Positions 9,214 through 17,456 are shown, numbered from the stretch's first letter. The stretch: DNA of 64,000 bases from Halopseudomonas laoshanensis (GCF_008365385.1 NZ_QOVF01000001.1:124001-188000); one strand, 5' to 3'. The notes: generated from the letters alone by a model not told the origin. Made by a program: numbers and translations.

Positions 9214-10089
9214 ATGATCGCAGGCAGCCTGGTGGCGCTGGTTACACCCATGGATTCACGTGGAGGCCTGGATTGGCTGGCCCTTGAGCGGCTTATCGAC
9301 TTTCATCTGGAAAATGGTACTGATGGCATTGTCGCTGTCGGCACTACCGGTGAGTCGGCTACCTTGAGCATGAGCGAGCATAAGGAAGCCATTCGTCGCG
9401 TGGTTGATCAGGTGGCTGGCCGCGTTCCGGTGATTGCCGGCACAGGCGCCAACTCCACGCGCGAGGCCGTCGAACTGACGGAATCGGCGCGTAGCGTCAA
9501 TGCTGATGCCTGTTTGCTGGTAACGCCCTATTACAACAAGCCAACCCAGGAAGGGCTGTATCAGCACTATCGCTTTATTGCCGAAGCAGTCGATATTCCG
9601 CAGATTCTTTATAACGTGCCCGGCCGTACGGCCTGCGACATGTTGCCGGAGACAGTAGAACGTCTGGCCGATACGCCGAATATCATCGGTATCAAGGAAG
9701 CCACGGGCGATCTGCAGCGTGCTCGCGAGCTGATCGACCGGGTAGGGGATCGCATGGCGGTGTATTCCGGCGATGACCCGACCGCGGTGGAATTGATCCT
9801 GATGGGCGGCAAAGGCAACATTTCAGTGACCTCCAATGTCGCTCCCAAGGCGATGCACGACCTTTGCGCGGCTGCATTGAGGGGCGATGTCGACACGGCA
9901 AGGCGGATCAATGAGTCGCTGATGCCACTGCACAAGGCACTCTTTATCGAGTCCAATCCCATACCGGTGAAATGGGCGCTGCATGAGATGGGTCTGATGG
10001 GCGATGGCTTGCGCCTGCCCCTTACGCCCCTGAGCGACCGTTGCCATGAGACGGTTCGCAACGCCCTGCGTGAATGCGGTGTGTTGTGA
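9214..10089 (+). CDS. dapA: 4-hydroxy-tetrahydrodipicolinate synthase DapA
   Basis: DapA condenses pyruvate with aspartate semialdehyde in lysine and diaminopimelate synthesis. The Schiff-base lysine is K161 (GIKEATGD), Y133 and T44 complete the catalytic triad with the same numbering as E. coli, and R138 lies in NVPGRTA. The protein has 291 residues. I chose the ATG at 9214 because CTGGAG lies 7 nt upstream and the product then begins [12 protein letters not shown], as in other homologues. bamC follows after 38 nt, the conserved dapA-bamC arrangement of gamma-proteobacteria. Confidence 0.97.
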   Translation: MIAGSLVALVTPMDSRGGLDWLALERLIDFHLENGTDGIVAVGTTGESATLSMSEHKEAIRRVVDQVAGRVPVIAGTGANSTREAVELTESARSVNADACLLVTPYYNKPTQEGLYQHYRFIAEAVDIPQILYNVPGRTACDMLPETVERLADTPNIIGIKEATGDLQRARELIDRVGDRMAVYSGDDPTAVELILMGGKGNISVTSNVAPKAMHDLCAAALRGDVDTARRINESLMPLHKALFIESNPIPVKWALHEMGLMGDGLRLPLTPLSDRCHETVRNALRECGVL

Positions 10090-10127
10090 GCGGTACTCGA
10101 CGACTTAATTTCAGCAAGGAAATCATT

Positions 10128-11234
10128 ATGAAGCCTGTACTGGGTGCTCTATCGGTCGTGCTGCTGGGCAGCCTTAGCGGTTGTGGGTACATCTATGGTG
10201 AGGATGGCTACTTCCGTGACCGCGGCTCCGATTATCAGGCGGCGCAGATCAAGCCCAGAATGGAGGTTCCAGATGGCATCGAAAGTAAGCCGATTGGCGA
10301 TCTGCTGCCGGTGCCCGGCCAGGTAACTGGCAACCAGGAGTTTGACGAATTCGAGATGCCACGGCCGCAGGCCATGCTGGTCAGCGCAGAAGCCTCTGAA
10401 TTTTCCTTGCAGCAGGATGACGCCAGACGCTGGGTTCATGCACAGCGCAGCCCCGCAGACACCTGGCCGCTGGTCAGACAGTTCTGGAATGATTACCAGA
10501 TAGGTATCGCATCTGAATCAGCCAGTCTTGGCGAAGTGGAAACTGACTGGCTTGCCTTTGACGTGCAAGCAGATAACCCGCTGGTACGGCGTATTTCTCC
10601 GGCGTTGGGTGAGGGGCGCAGCGAAGAAGATGAGCACCGCTTCCGCATGCGCGTTGAACCTGGCGTCCAGTCGGGCAGCAGCGAGATCTTCATATTGCAC
10701 ACCCACCGCAGCCAGGGCGGCAATCGAGATGAATGGCCGGAAAACTCCGATAACCTCAATCTTGAACGCGCGGTGCTGGCCGAGCTGGAAAGTTATCTGA
10801 GCCAGTCGCGTGCCGATGGCAGCACCTCACTGGTCGCCTCGCAGGAAGGTCTGATCGCCCAACGCGCAACCCTGGACGAGGATGGCGCAGGTAACGCAGT
10901 GCTGAATATTCAGTCTGACTTCAATCGCACCTGGGCTGCCGTCGGTGATGCATTGGGCCAAGCCGACATCCTGGTAACGGATCTGGACCGCAGCAGCGGC
11001 GTCTATTATGTCGATCTGGATCAGACAGCCAGCAGTCAGCAGGAAAAGCCGGGCTTTTTTGGCCGCCTGTTTGGTCGTGATGAAGATGAAGAGGTAACCG
11101 CTCGTCCATTGCAGGTTCGCCTTACGCAGGTCAGCAATGGCGTTCAGGTCACCGTTGAGCGGAGTATTGAAACGGCAGCTGAGGGCGATGAAGCCCAGGC
11201 GCTGCTGACCCGTATTCGCGATAACTTGAATTGA
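10128..11234 (+). CDS. bamC: Outer membrane assembly lipoprotein BamC
   Basis: BamC is a lipoprotein of the BAM complex that inserts beta-barrel proteins in the outer membrane. The signal peptide ends with lipobox LSGC, followed by the flexible N-terminal segment that lies across BamD and two helix-grip domains. The second domain is interrupted by a charged insertion (RLFGRDEDEEV). Length is 368 residues. The ATG at 10128 has AAGGA upstream, and the longer frame from 10074 would overlap dapA. Position behind dapA supports the assignment. Confidence 0.92.
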   Translation: MKPVLGALSVVLLGSLSGCGYIYGEDGYFRDRGSDYQAAQIKPRMEVPDGIESKPIGDLLPVPGQVTGNQEFDEFEMPRPQAMLVSAEASEFSLQQDDARRWVHAQRSPADTWPLVRQFWNDYQIGIASESASLGEVETDWLAFDVQADNPLVRRISPALGEGRSEEDEHRFRMRVEPGVQSGSSEIFILHTHRSQGGNRDEWPENSDNLNLERAVLAELESYLSQSRADGSTSLVASQEGLIAQRATLDEDGAGNAVLNIQSDFNRTWAAVGDALGQADILVTDLDRSSGVYYVDLDQTASSQQEKPGFFGRLFGRDEDEEVTARPLQVRLTQVSNGVQVTVERSIETAAEGDEAQALLTRIRDNLN

Positions 11235-11250
11235 GGGCAATAGGCTAGCC

Positions 11251-12033
11251 GTGCGTTATTGTTCTCTCGGCAGTGGCAGCAAAGGTAACGCAACTGTCGT
11301 CGAGTACGGCCGGACCCGCGTGCTGGTGGATTGCGGGTTCAGCTTGCGTGCCACGGAGCAACGCCTGGCCGCTGCCGGGCTGAATGCGCGGCAGCTCAGC
11401 GCGATTCTGGTGACTCACGAACATAGCGATCATATCAACGGTGTCCAGCGCTTGGCTCGGCGGTATCAGTTGCCGGTATATATGACCGCAGGAACCGGGC
11501 GCGCTATTGCCGATGCCGATTTAGCCTATGAGCGGATCCAGCTGGACTGCGGTTTCGCGATTGGAGATCTGCAGGTATTGCCCGTTGCTGTGCCGCATGA
11601 CGCCCGAGAGCCTTGCCAGTTCATATTCGATAACGGCCAACATCGATTCGGCATCCTGACTGATGTTGGCACCATCACTCCATGGATAATCGAGCGTTAC
11701 AGTGGTCTGGACGGCCTGTTTCTGGAGGCCAATTATGATCCTCAGATGCTCGCCGAAGGCCCTTATCCGCCCAGTTTGCGAGCGCGGGTCGCGGGTGATC
11801 TGGGGCATCTGAGCAATCAGCAGGCGGCGGGATTGTTGCAGGCGATTGATCGAACAAAGCTCAAACATGTCGCCATCGCGCACATCAGCGAGAAGAATAA
11901 CCGGCCCGACCTGGCCATGGGTGAGCTTAGCCGCGCACTGCAGGGGTGGTCGGGTGATTTGCATCTGGCGGAACAGAATCAGGGCTTGCCCTGGCAAGAT
12001 ATTACGGGGCAACCCCTCACGTTATGCGTCTAG
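11251..12033 (+). CDS. Metallo-beta-lactamase fold hydrolase, WalJ/YycJ-like
   Basis: This 260-residue protein begins with the YycJ/WalJ-type block YCSLGSGSKGNATVVE. It carries the metal-binding HxHxDH motif THEHSDH (H56, H58, D60, H61), and the downstream metal ligands are likely in GHLSNQQA and IAHISEKNNRP. Relatives are proposed exonucleases or nucleotide-processing hydrolases; the exact substrate is unknown. The start is GTG at 11251, 16 nt after bamC. It is followed by purC at 12 nt, so a dapA-bamC-walJ-purC transcription unit is likely. Confidence 0.85.
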   Translation: MRYCSLGSGSKGNATVVEYGRTRVLVDCGFSLRATEQRLAAAGLNARQLSAILVTHEHSDHINGVQRLARRYQLPVYMTAGTGRAIADADLAYERIQLDCGFAIGDLQVLPVAVPHDAREPCQFIFDNGQHRFGILTDVGTITPWIIERYSGLDGLFLEANYDPQMLAEGPYPPSLRARVAGDLGHLSNQQAAGLLQAIDRTKLKHVAIAHISEKNNRPDLAMGELSRALQGWSGDLHLAEQNQGLPWQDITGQPLTLCV

Positions 12034-12045
12034 CAGGAGCCGATA

Positions 12046-12759
12046 ATGGAAAAACGCACTGAACTCTATCGTGGCAAGGCCAAATCGGTTTACACCACCG
12101 ATGATGCGGATCGTTTGATCCTGCTGTTTCGCAATGACACCTCTGCTTTCGACGGCAAGAAGATCGAGCAGTTGGATCGCAAGGGCATGGTCAACAACCG
12201 CTTTAACGCCTTTATCATGGAAAAGCTCGAGGCGGCCGGGGTGCCGACTCAGTTCGACGCGCTGCTCTCCGATACCGAAGTGCTGGTCAAGAAGCTGGAT
12301 ATGATTCCGGTCGAATGCGTCGTGCGCAACTACGCCGCCGGCAGTCTGGTCAAGCGCCTAGGCATTGAAGAGGGCACCGCTCTGGTCCCGCCGACATTTG
12401 AGCTGTTTTTGAAAGACGACGCCAAAGGCGACCCCTTTATCAACGCTTCACATGTGGTCACTTTTGGTTGGGCCACCGCAGCGCAACTGGAGCGCATGGA
12501 GGAGCTGACCCTGATGGTTAACGCGATCCTCACCCAGTTGTTTGATCAAGCTGGCCTGATGCTGGTTGACTTCAAACTGGAATTTGGCCTGTTCAAGGGC
12601 GAGATCGTGTTGGGCGATGAGTTCAGCCCGGACGGCTGCCGCCTTTGGGACAAGGAAACCGGCAAGAAGATGGACAAGGACCGCTTCCGTCAGGGGCTTG
12701 GAGGCGTCATCGAAGCCTACGAAGAAGTCGCCCAGCGTCTGGGTGTTTCTCTACCCTAG
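12046..12759 (+). CDS. purC: Phosphoribosylaminoimidazole-succinocarboxamide synthase PurC
   Basis: PurC (SAICAR synthetase) joins aspartate to CAIR in purine synthesis. The 237-residue protein begins with the family block [29 protein letters not shown] and contains the signature [15 protein letters not shown] and LVDFKLEFG with [18 protein letters not shown] lies 6 nt before the ATG. It is the last gene of the conserved housekeeping block and is followed by tRNA-Ser. Confidence 0.97.
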   Translation: MEKRTELYRGKAKSVYTTDDADRLILLFRNDTSAFDGKKIEQLDRKGMVNNRFNAFIMEKLEAAGVPTQFDALLSDTEVLVKKLDMIPVECVVRNYAAGSLVKRLGIEEGTALVPPTFELFLKDDAKGDPFINASHVVTFGWATAAQLERMEELTLMVNAILTQLFDQAGLMLVDFKLEFGLFKGEIVLGDEFSPDGCRLWDKETGKKMDKDRFRQGLGGVIEAYEEVAQRLGVSLP

Positions 12760-12774
12760 CCAGCGCCGAACCGC

Positions 12775-12804
12775 TTCCGTCCACAGGGCCGCATCTGCTA
12801 AGAT
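12775..12804 (+). promoter_or_regulatory. Possible promoter for tRNA-Ser
   Basis: A good -10 hexamer TAAGAT lies at 12799-12804, 10 nt before the tRNA. The best -35 match is weak (TTCCGT at 12775-12780) with 18-bp spacing. The tRNA could also be read through from purC. Confidence 0.4.
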
Positions 12805-12814
12805 GCGCGCCACT

Positions 12815-12904
12815 GGAGAGTTGCCGGAGTGGTCGAACGGGACGGATTCGAAATCCGTTGAACTGGCAACAGTTCCCAGGGTTCGAATCCCTGACTCTCC
12901 GCCA
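12815..12904 (+). tRNA. tRNA-Ser (CGA)
   Basis: This 90-nt class II tRNA has acceptor stem GGAGAGT paired with ACTCTCC, discriminator G at 12901 and encoded CCA at 12902-12904. The anticodon CGA (12849-12851) lies in loop TTCGAAA, and a long variable arm follows. It reads UCG codons. It marks the border between the housekeeping block and the secretion locus. Confidence 0.97.
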
Positions 12905-12911
12905 ATAAAAC

Positions 12912-12938
12912 AAAAAGCCCAGCTCAGCTGGGCTTTTT
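12912..12938 (+). terminator. Rho-independent terminator of tRNA-Ser
   Basis: A 12-bp stem AAAAAGCCCAGC / GCTGGGCTTTTT closes a 3-nt loop, and TTTTTGCTTT follows. It is bidirectional in form. Confidence 0.9.
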
Positions 12939-13102
12939 GCTTTATCAGACGAGCTCTCGGTGAGAACCCTCGTTCGACCGAGCCAGCAAAGCAGGCGAAG
13001 GCGGCCCCCGCTAGGGGGTGAGGCGCAAAGCGCCGAATAATCCCTGACGAAGATCCAGCTTGCGCGGTGCCAATCCCAGGTGGGCTTTTTGCTTTATCAG
13101 AC
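12929..13102 (+). repeat. Duplicated tRNA-Ser 3-prime/terminator fragment (possible att scar)
   Basis: A 22-nt stretch of the terminator right arm and its downstream sequence (12929-12950) recurs exactly at 13081-13102. Before the second copy, short remnants of the tRNA 3-prime end also recur in order: AATCCCTGAC near 13038-13047 and GCCAAT at about 13068-13074. This resembles a partial duplication of the tRNA end, as left by site-specific integration or by loss of a second tRNA copy. Confidence 0.55.
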
Positions 13103-13124
13103 TAGTACTTGATAAGTGTCGCCA

Positions 13125-13153
13125 CTGTCACATAACTCCCACCTATCCGTCTT
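13125..13153 (+). promoter_or_regulatory. PHO-box-like tandem repeats upstream of the PhoX-type gene
   Basis: Three 7-nt repeats occur with an 11-nt period: CTGTCAC (13125), CTCCCAC (13136) and CCGTCTT (13147), with 4-nt spacers ATAA and CTAT. The first two units match about 15 of 18 positions of the PhoB consensus. They lie about 100 nt before the start codon of a phosphatase gene. The match is by eye only. Confidence 0.5.
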
Positions 13154-13251
13154 CAAATCTACGCATAAGCTTCATCTTTTTGCTGTCTGCCTGTCACCTG
13201 TGTTTCCCATCATGTTTCGGTCAAAACCAATAACCTGATGAGGAAAACCGG

Positions 13252-15300
13252 ATGTCCACAGATACGCAACAACTGACCATCATCGATCACGGCGAGGGTG
13301 ACGAGCCCGTGGCCGAGCGCCAGATGAATACCTTGTTTTCAAGTATCCTCGAGGCGCGCCTGGGTCGACGCCAGATTCTTAAAGGTAGCGCTGGGGCTGC
13401 TGCTATCGGCTTCATGGGCCTTGGGTTGGCTGGTTGTAACAGCAGCTCTTCAGATGACGATGATGAGGACAACGGTGAAGGCGAGGCGCCTGCGGCTCTG
13501 CTAGGTTTCACCGCCGTGCCTGTGAGTAGTGCAGATGTCATATCGGTACCTGAGGGTTACAGCACTCAGGTGTTGGTGCCTTACGGTACGCCGATTGCCG
13601 GTGATTTTCCTTCCTACTCAATCAACAGCACCGGTGAAGATCAGGCCTTTCAGATGGGCAACCATCATGACGGGATGCATTTCTTTGCGATTGACGGCAG
13701 CTCCGAGGATGGCCTGCTGGTGATGAACCATGAATATATCGAACCACGCTTCATGCACGCCCGTGCGGCAGGGGTTGCGCTGGGCAGTGGCGGTGTCCCC
13801 CCGCTGATCGACGGCGCTCGTCCAGCGGACGAAGTGCTGAAGGAAATGAACGCTCACGGCGTCAGTGTGGTGCGGATTGTCAAAGGCGTAAACAATGAGT
13901 GGCAGGTGCAGCCAGATATGCGCAACCGCCGGATCACCGCATTGACCCCGATGACCCTCCAGGGACCGGTCCGCGGAACTGATTTCGTCAAGACGCTCTA
14001 CAGCCCCAACGGCACCATGACCCGCGGCACCTTGAACAACTGCGGTAACGGCGTGACACCATGGAACACCTACATGGCGGCAGAGGAAAACTGGGCGGGT
14101 TACTTCCGCACTGACGATGTCGACCGCCGTGAATTTGATCGCTACGGTATTCGCCCCGGCGGCACCGGCCGTTATGGCTGGGAGCTGGCAGATTCAGCTG
14201 CGGATCAGTACGTGCGGTTTGACGCCAGTAGCACGGGCGCCAGCGCCGAAGAGGATTATCGCAACGAGCCGGTTTGCTTCGGCTGGATGGTTGAGATTGA
14301 TCCTACTGATCCTGATAGCGTGCCAGTCAAGCGCACTGCCCTGGGCCGGTTCGGGCATGAGGGCGTGGTGTTTGCTCCGGCTGTGGAAGGTCGCCCGGTT
14401 GTGTGCTATTCCGGCGATGATTCGCAGTTCGAATATATCTACAAGTTTGTCAGTGCTGGCAACTTTAACGCCAATACTGCGTCTGGCTCTCTGCTGGATA
14501 GCGGTGTTCTCTATGTTGCCAAGTTCAACGATGACGGCAGTGGCGAGTGGTTGCCGCTGGTGTTCGGCATGAATGGGCTGACGCCGGCCAATGGTTTCGT
14601 CAGCCAGGCGGACGTGCTGGTAAACACGCGTTTGGCCGCAGATATGATGGGTGCTACGCCAATGGATCGCCCGGAGTGGGGCGCAGTGGATCCGGCCAAT
14701 GGTGATGTGTATTTCACGCTGACCAACAACAGCAGCCGCAGCGAAGATCAAACCAATGGTGCCAACCCGCGTGCCACCAACCGTCATGGTCATATCATCC
14801 GCTGGGCGGAAGAGGGTGGCGATCACGCGGCACTGACGTTTAACTGGGATATTTTCCTGTTTGGCGGTGACAGTGGTGAAAGCGGGGTAGAGACCAATAT
14901 CGGTTTTGATCCGAATGGCGACCGGCTCACTGCCGATAACATTCTCAGCTCTCCTGACGGGATGTGGATTGACCCTGACAGCCGCGTCTGGATCCAGATG
15001 GATAGCGGCGCAACAGACCCTTTCGGCAACTGTGCGATGCTTGCAGCGGACCCCAACACCGGCGAGCTCAAGCGCTTTCTGGTCGGGCCTGTTGGCAATG
15101 AGATTACCGGTGTTATCACTACCCCCGATCAGAAAACCATGTTCATCAACGTTCAGCACCCTGGTGGAACGACCTCGTCAGCAAATTTTGCCGCGGGTAA
15201 CTACACCAGTAGCTGGCCGGATAACAATCCTGCGCAGTTCCCGCCGCGCTCTTCTACGGTGGTTATCTGGAAGGATGACGGTGGTGTGATCGGTAGTTGA
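13252..15300 (+). CDS. PhoX-family (DUF839) phosphatase, Tat-exported, putative lipoprotein
   Basis: This 682-residue protein belongs to the PhoX/DUF839 calcium- and iron-dependent alkaline phosphatases, which release phosphate from organic esters outside the cytoplasm. A long Tat signal has RR at residues 39-40 (GRRQILKG) and ends in lipobox LAGC with C62. A Ser-rich and Asp/Glu-rich tract (about 63-78) follows. The motif NHEY occurs near residue 163. C264 lies in NNCGNGVTPW, the motif that in PhoX supplies the iron-bridging cysteine; FGRFGHEG follows. TGAGGAAAA precedes the ATG. A terminator follows the gene, and tatA/tatB-like and gsp genes lie downstream. It resembles UxpB, a phosphatase reported as an Xcp substrate in P. 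putida. Confidence 0.88.
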   Translation: MSTDTQQLTIIDHGEGDEPVAERQMNTLFSSILEARLGRRQILKGSAGAAAIGFMGLGLAGCNSSSSDDDDEDNGEGEAPAALLGFTAVPVSSADVISVPEGYSTQVLVPYGTPIAGDFPSYSINSTGEDQAFQMGNHHDGMHFFAIDGSSEDGLLVMNHEYIEPRFMHARAAGVALGSGGVPPLIDGARPADEVLKEMNAHGVSVVRIVKGVNNEWQVQPDMRNRRITALTPMTLQGPVRGTDFVKTLYSPNGTMTRGTLNNCGNGVTPWNTYMAAEENWAGYFRTDDVDRREFDRYGIRPGGTGRYGWELADSAADQYVRFDASSTGASAEEDYRNEPVCFGWMVEIDPTDPDSVPVKRTALGRFGHEGVVFAPAVEGRPVVCYSGDDSQFEYIYKFVSAGNFNANTASGSLLDSGVLYVAKFNDDGSGEWLPLVFGMNGLTPANGFVSQADVLVNTRLAADMMGATPMDRPEWGAVDPANGDVYFTLTNNSSRSEDQTNGANPRATNRHGHIIRWAEEGGDHAALTFNWDIFLFGGDSGESGVETNIGFDPNGDRLTADNILSSPDGMWIDPDSRVWIQMDSGATDPFGNCAMLAADPNTGELKRFLVGPVGNEITGVITTPDQKTMFINVQHPGGTTSSANFAAGNYTSSWPDNNPAQFPPRSSTVVIWKDDGGVIGS

Positions 15301-15314
15301 GTAGTTGATTGCTG

Positions 15315-15354
15315 CCCGGCGGCGTCATTTGACGCCGCCGGGTTTCCTTTTATT
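15315..15354 (+). terminator. Terminator after the PhoX-type gene
   Basis: A perfect 12-bp GC-rich stem, CCCGGCGGCGTC (15315-15326) and GACGCCGCCGGG (15331-15342), closes a 4-nt ATTT loop. TTTCCTTTTATT follows. Confidence 0.9.
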
Positions 15355-15392
15355 CAACTGCGCGCAGGCTGCGCGGTTTTTGGAGAATTCCC

Positions 15393-15620
15393 ATGGGTAT
15401 TGGTGGCGTAAGTATCGGCTCTCTGCTGATCGTGTTGGTCATTGTCATGTTGCTGTTTGGTACCAAGCGCCTGCGTAGCATTGGAGGTGATTTGGGTGGG
15501 GCGCTTAGCGGTTTCAAAAAGGCAGTGCGTGAAGAGGAAGAGTCTCCAAGCGCGTTGACACTGGATGCCGGCAGCGTTGCACAGAAGCGTCAGGTGGAAA
15601 AAGAAGAGCTGGTATCCTGA
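15393..15620 (+). CDS. tatA: TatA/TatE-family twin-arginine translocase subunit
   Basis: This 75-residue protein has the TatA layout: a short N-terminal segment, one membrane helix ([17 protein letters not shown]), the [24 protein letters not shown] amphipathic helix, and a charged tail. TatA forms the pore of the Tat translocon for folded proteins. GGAG lies 7 nt before the ATG. It is followed after 15 nt by the TatB-like gene, but no tatC is present nearby, so the pair must rely on a TatC encoded elsewhere. Placement beside a Tat-exported phosphatase suggests a dedicated or accessory Tat pair. Confidence 0.9.
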   Translation: MGIGGVSIGSLLIVLVIVMLLFGTKRLRSIGGDLGGALSGFKKAVREEEESPSALTLDAGSVAQKRQVEKEELVS

Positions 15621-15635
15621 CCGGGAGGCCGCAAC

Positions 15636-15905
15636 ATGTTCGATAATGGCATGAGCGAGTGGGTGGTCGTTTTAACTGTCGCCCTGCTGGTATTGGGGCC
15701 ACAGCGGGCGTTGGCTATTACCAGGTTTGCAGGCGTGATGTTGGGTAAGGCCAAGGCTGCTCTGGCGGATGTGCAAGCCCAGGTGGAAAAGGAGTTGCCG
15801 CAGGAAGAGCTTCAGGTGTTAAAAGACAATGTGGTCGCTCTGAAGCGTTCGAATGTGAAGCGCAAGGTGCAGGAAGTGCTCGCGCCATTGGAAAAAAAGG
15901 GCTGA
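15636..15905 (+). CDS. TatB-like twin-arginine translocase protein
   Basis: This 89-residue protein starts MFDNGMSEWVVVLTVALLVLGPQR, matching the TatB pattern of one membrane helix ending in LGPxR. An amphipathic, charged helix (KAKAALADVQAQVEKEL) follows. It is shorter than standard TatB (about 140-170 residues), so it may be a minimal receptor-type subunit. GGAGG lies upstream of the ATG. The stop codon is inside the following terminator hairpin. No TatC gene follows. Confidence 0.8.
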   Translation: MFDNGMSEWVVVLTVALLVLGPQRALAITRFAGVMLGKAKAALADVQAQVEKELPQEELQVLKDNVVALKRSNVKRKVQEVLAPLEKKG

Positions 15906-15926
15906 CATGAAATTTGTCAGCCCTTT
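15896..15926 (+). terminator. Terminator overlapping the end of the tatB-like gene
   Basis: The 12-bp stem AAAGGGCTGACA (15896-15907) and TGTCAGCCCTTT (15915-15926) has a 7-nt loop and is followed by GTTT. The TGA stop codon (15903-15905) lies within the left arm. It could also serve the convergent esterase gene. Confidence 0.8.
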
Positions 15927-15956
15927 GTTTACCACGACAGTATCAGAGGCCCCTGT

Positions 15957-17456
15957 TTACGGGGTACAGGCACCAATGAATGGTGCTATGGCAGTCCGAG
16001 TCGCAGTTTGCGGCACACCATCGCGGGTGAACTGGCAGCCAAACTGCGGATCAGCCACCGTTACTGGATCCAGTAGGTCGTCACCAGCAGGTACCGTGCC
16101 GTTCTGTTCCCATTGCAGCATGGCGTCCAGCGTTTGTTCGAACTCTTCAAAGGAAAAGTCGCAGTGGCCTGGCGCCCGCACCGCGCGTTGAACCAGGTTG
16201 TCACCCCAGCTATTCGCTTCCATGCGTGTGCGATAGATCTGTTGCATGCTGATTGGCACGAACAAATCTCCCAAAGTGTGCACAGTCACTACCGGTATAT
16301 CGGCATAAAGGTCGCCATTAACCTTGGGAATGAATCTTAGGCCGTCGTCCCGCAGCCCGTTGGCGCCTGCCGTTGCCACCGCCTGCACAATATTGGCGTT
16401 AAAAGGAACTTCCAGCCCGACCAGAGGTTCACCGGGCGCGCTCAAGAAGCGATAAGTCACATCGGTGGTGTCTACTACGCTCTCGTTGAGTATCCCGGTA
16501 ATAGTGCCGTCCGCGCCGGCAAAGCCCTGGAGTAGGTTCTGGAACCCGCCAAAAGCCACGTTATAAACCGGCCGCTCGCCACCAGTCAGGTTTTGCAGTA
16601 TGGGGAACAGCGGCTGACCTGCGGCTGTTAATGTAGTGGCGTCTTGGGTTGCCGCATAATTCTGCCAAAGCACGTCACGAGCGACAGCTACTTTTTCTGC
16701 CGCATCCGCTTCTGAAACAGGGAAGCTGTCAGCGCCGACACCAGCCAGTTCATACAGCGCCAAACCGTAAGCGGTGAAATAATCGAACAGCTCGGTGTCG
16801 CCCATTACGCCGCACATGGGTGCAGCACCATCATAGGGGACGAAATTGTTTGCGGTCTCTTGGGTTTCACGCTCAATTGCTGCGCCTGCAACGTGCCCGC
16901 CCATGGATACGCCAGTGATATAGCGTTTTGTAGGTGCGTCCAGGGTCAGGCCATTGGCGGCAGTAATGTCATTGAATGCCAGTGCCAACGCATTGGTATC
17001 TTCAACGCCAGCGCGGACATCATAGAAGTTGGTGCTATAGGATGATGCGGCCCAGGCGTAGCCGTTCTGTAACAGGTAGGCGCGCATGGGCGGATTATCT
17101 ACTGTCAGGTCTGGGCCTTCGCCACGGAAACCGTGCGCGTACATGACCAACATACCATTCCAGTTATCGGGTACTTCTATCCGGTAGCCCGCTGTCTGGC
17201 CGCCGCCGACATCGTATTCACCGGAAAAGCGCGTGGCAGGTAAGCCGGTAACAGGTCCAAACGCTGTGGGGTCATTTACCTGGTTCAGATTAACCACGAA
17301 AAAACCGTCGTTGATGCGTTCCTGCTGGGGCGTCAGCGGCTCCGGCGTTACTACTTCATCGTCATCACTTCCGCCACCGCCGCCGCCGAAACAGCCTGTT
17401 AATACAATAGCGCTGATCGCAACGCCTAAATAAGCCGTTCTTTTTAAAGCATTCAT
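15957..17456 (-). CDS. Alpha/beta-hydrolase-type esterase lipoprotein
   Basis: This 499-residue exported hydrolase has a signal peptide with lipobox LTGC (C22), then a run of six glycines and an acidic SDDDE tract. The nucleophile elbow is GVSMGGH with S184; YAHGFRG at about 106-112 may form the oxyanion hole. The probable acid and base lie in HTLGDLFVP and APGHCDF. Phenylalanine at +2 favours outer-membrane sorting. The substrate is unknown; it could be a lipid or polyester esterase. I chose the ATG at 17456, with CAGGAGA upstream, over an in-frame start nine codons earlier. It is divergent from gspC, so it is a candidate T2SS client. Confidence 0.78.
   Translation of the reverse strand: MNALKRTAYLGVAISAIVLTGCFGGGGGGSDDDEVVTPEPLTPQQERINDGFFVVNLNQVNDPTAFGPVTGLPATRFSGEYDVGGGQTAGYRIEVPDNWNGMLVMYAHGFRGEGPDLTVDNPPMRAYLLQNGYAWAASSYSTNFYDVRAGVEDTNALALAFNDITAANGLTLDAPTKRYITGVSMGGHVAGAAIERETQETANNFVPYDGAAPMCGVMGDTELFDYFTAYGLALYELAGVGADSFPVSEADAAEKVAVARDVLWQNYAATQDATTLTAAGQPLFPILQNLTGGERPVYNVAFGGFQNLLQGFAGADGTITGILNESVVDTTDVTYRFLSAPGEPLVGLEVPFNANIVQAVATAGANGLRDDGLRFIPKVNGDLYADIPVVTVHTLGDLFVPISMQQIYRTRMEANSWGDNLVQRAVRAPGHCDFSFEEFEQTLDAMLQWEQNGTVPAGDDLLDPVTVADPQFGCQFTRDGVPQTATRTAIAPFIGACTP

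Larger units (their letters stand above)
12905..13251. other. 347-bp intergenic region, tRNA-Ser to PhoX gene
   Basis: The region holds the tRNA terminator, then two small hairpins (CCCCC-GCTA-GGGGG at 13005-13018 and GGCGC-AAA-GCGCC at 13022-13034), the repeated 22-mer, and the PHO-box-like promoter sequence. No ORF in it looks like a gene. Confidence 0.6.

Noticed and set aside
12707-12913. Short ORFs crossing tRNA-Ser
   Set aside because: They overlap the tRNA on either strand and have no independent support.
14194-15159. 321-codon minus-strand ORF inside the PhoX-type gene
   Set aside because: Antisense shadow of a conserved phosphatase; composition (His/Arg/Ile-rich) is not protein-like and there is no start signal.
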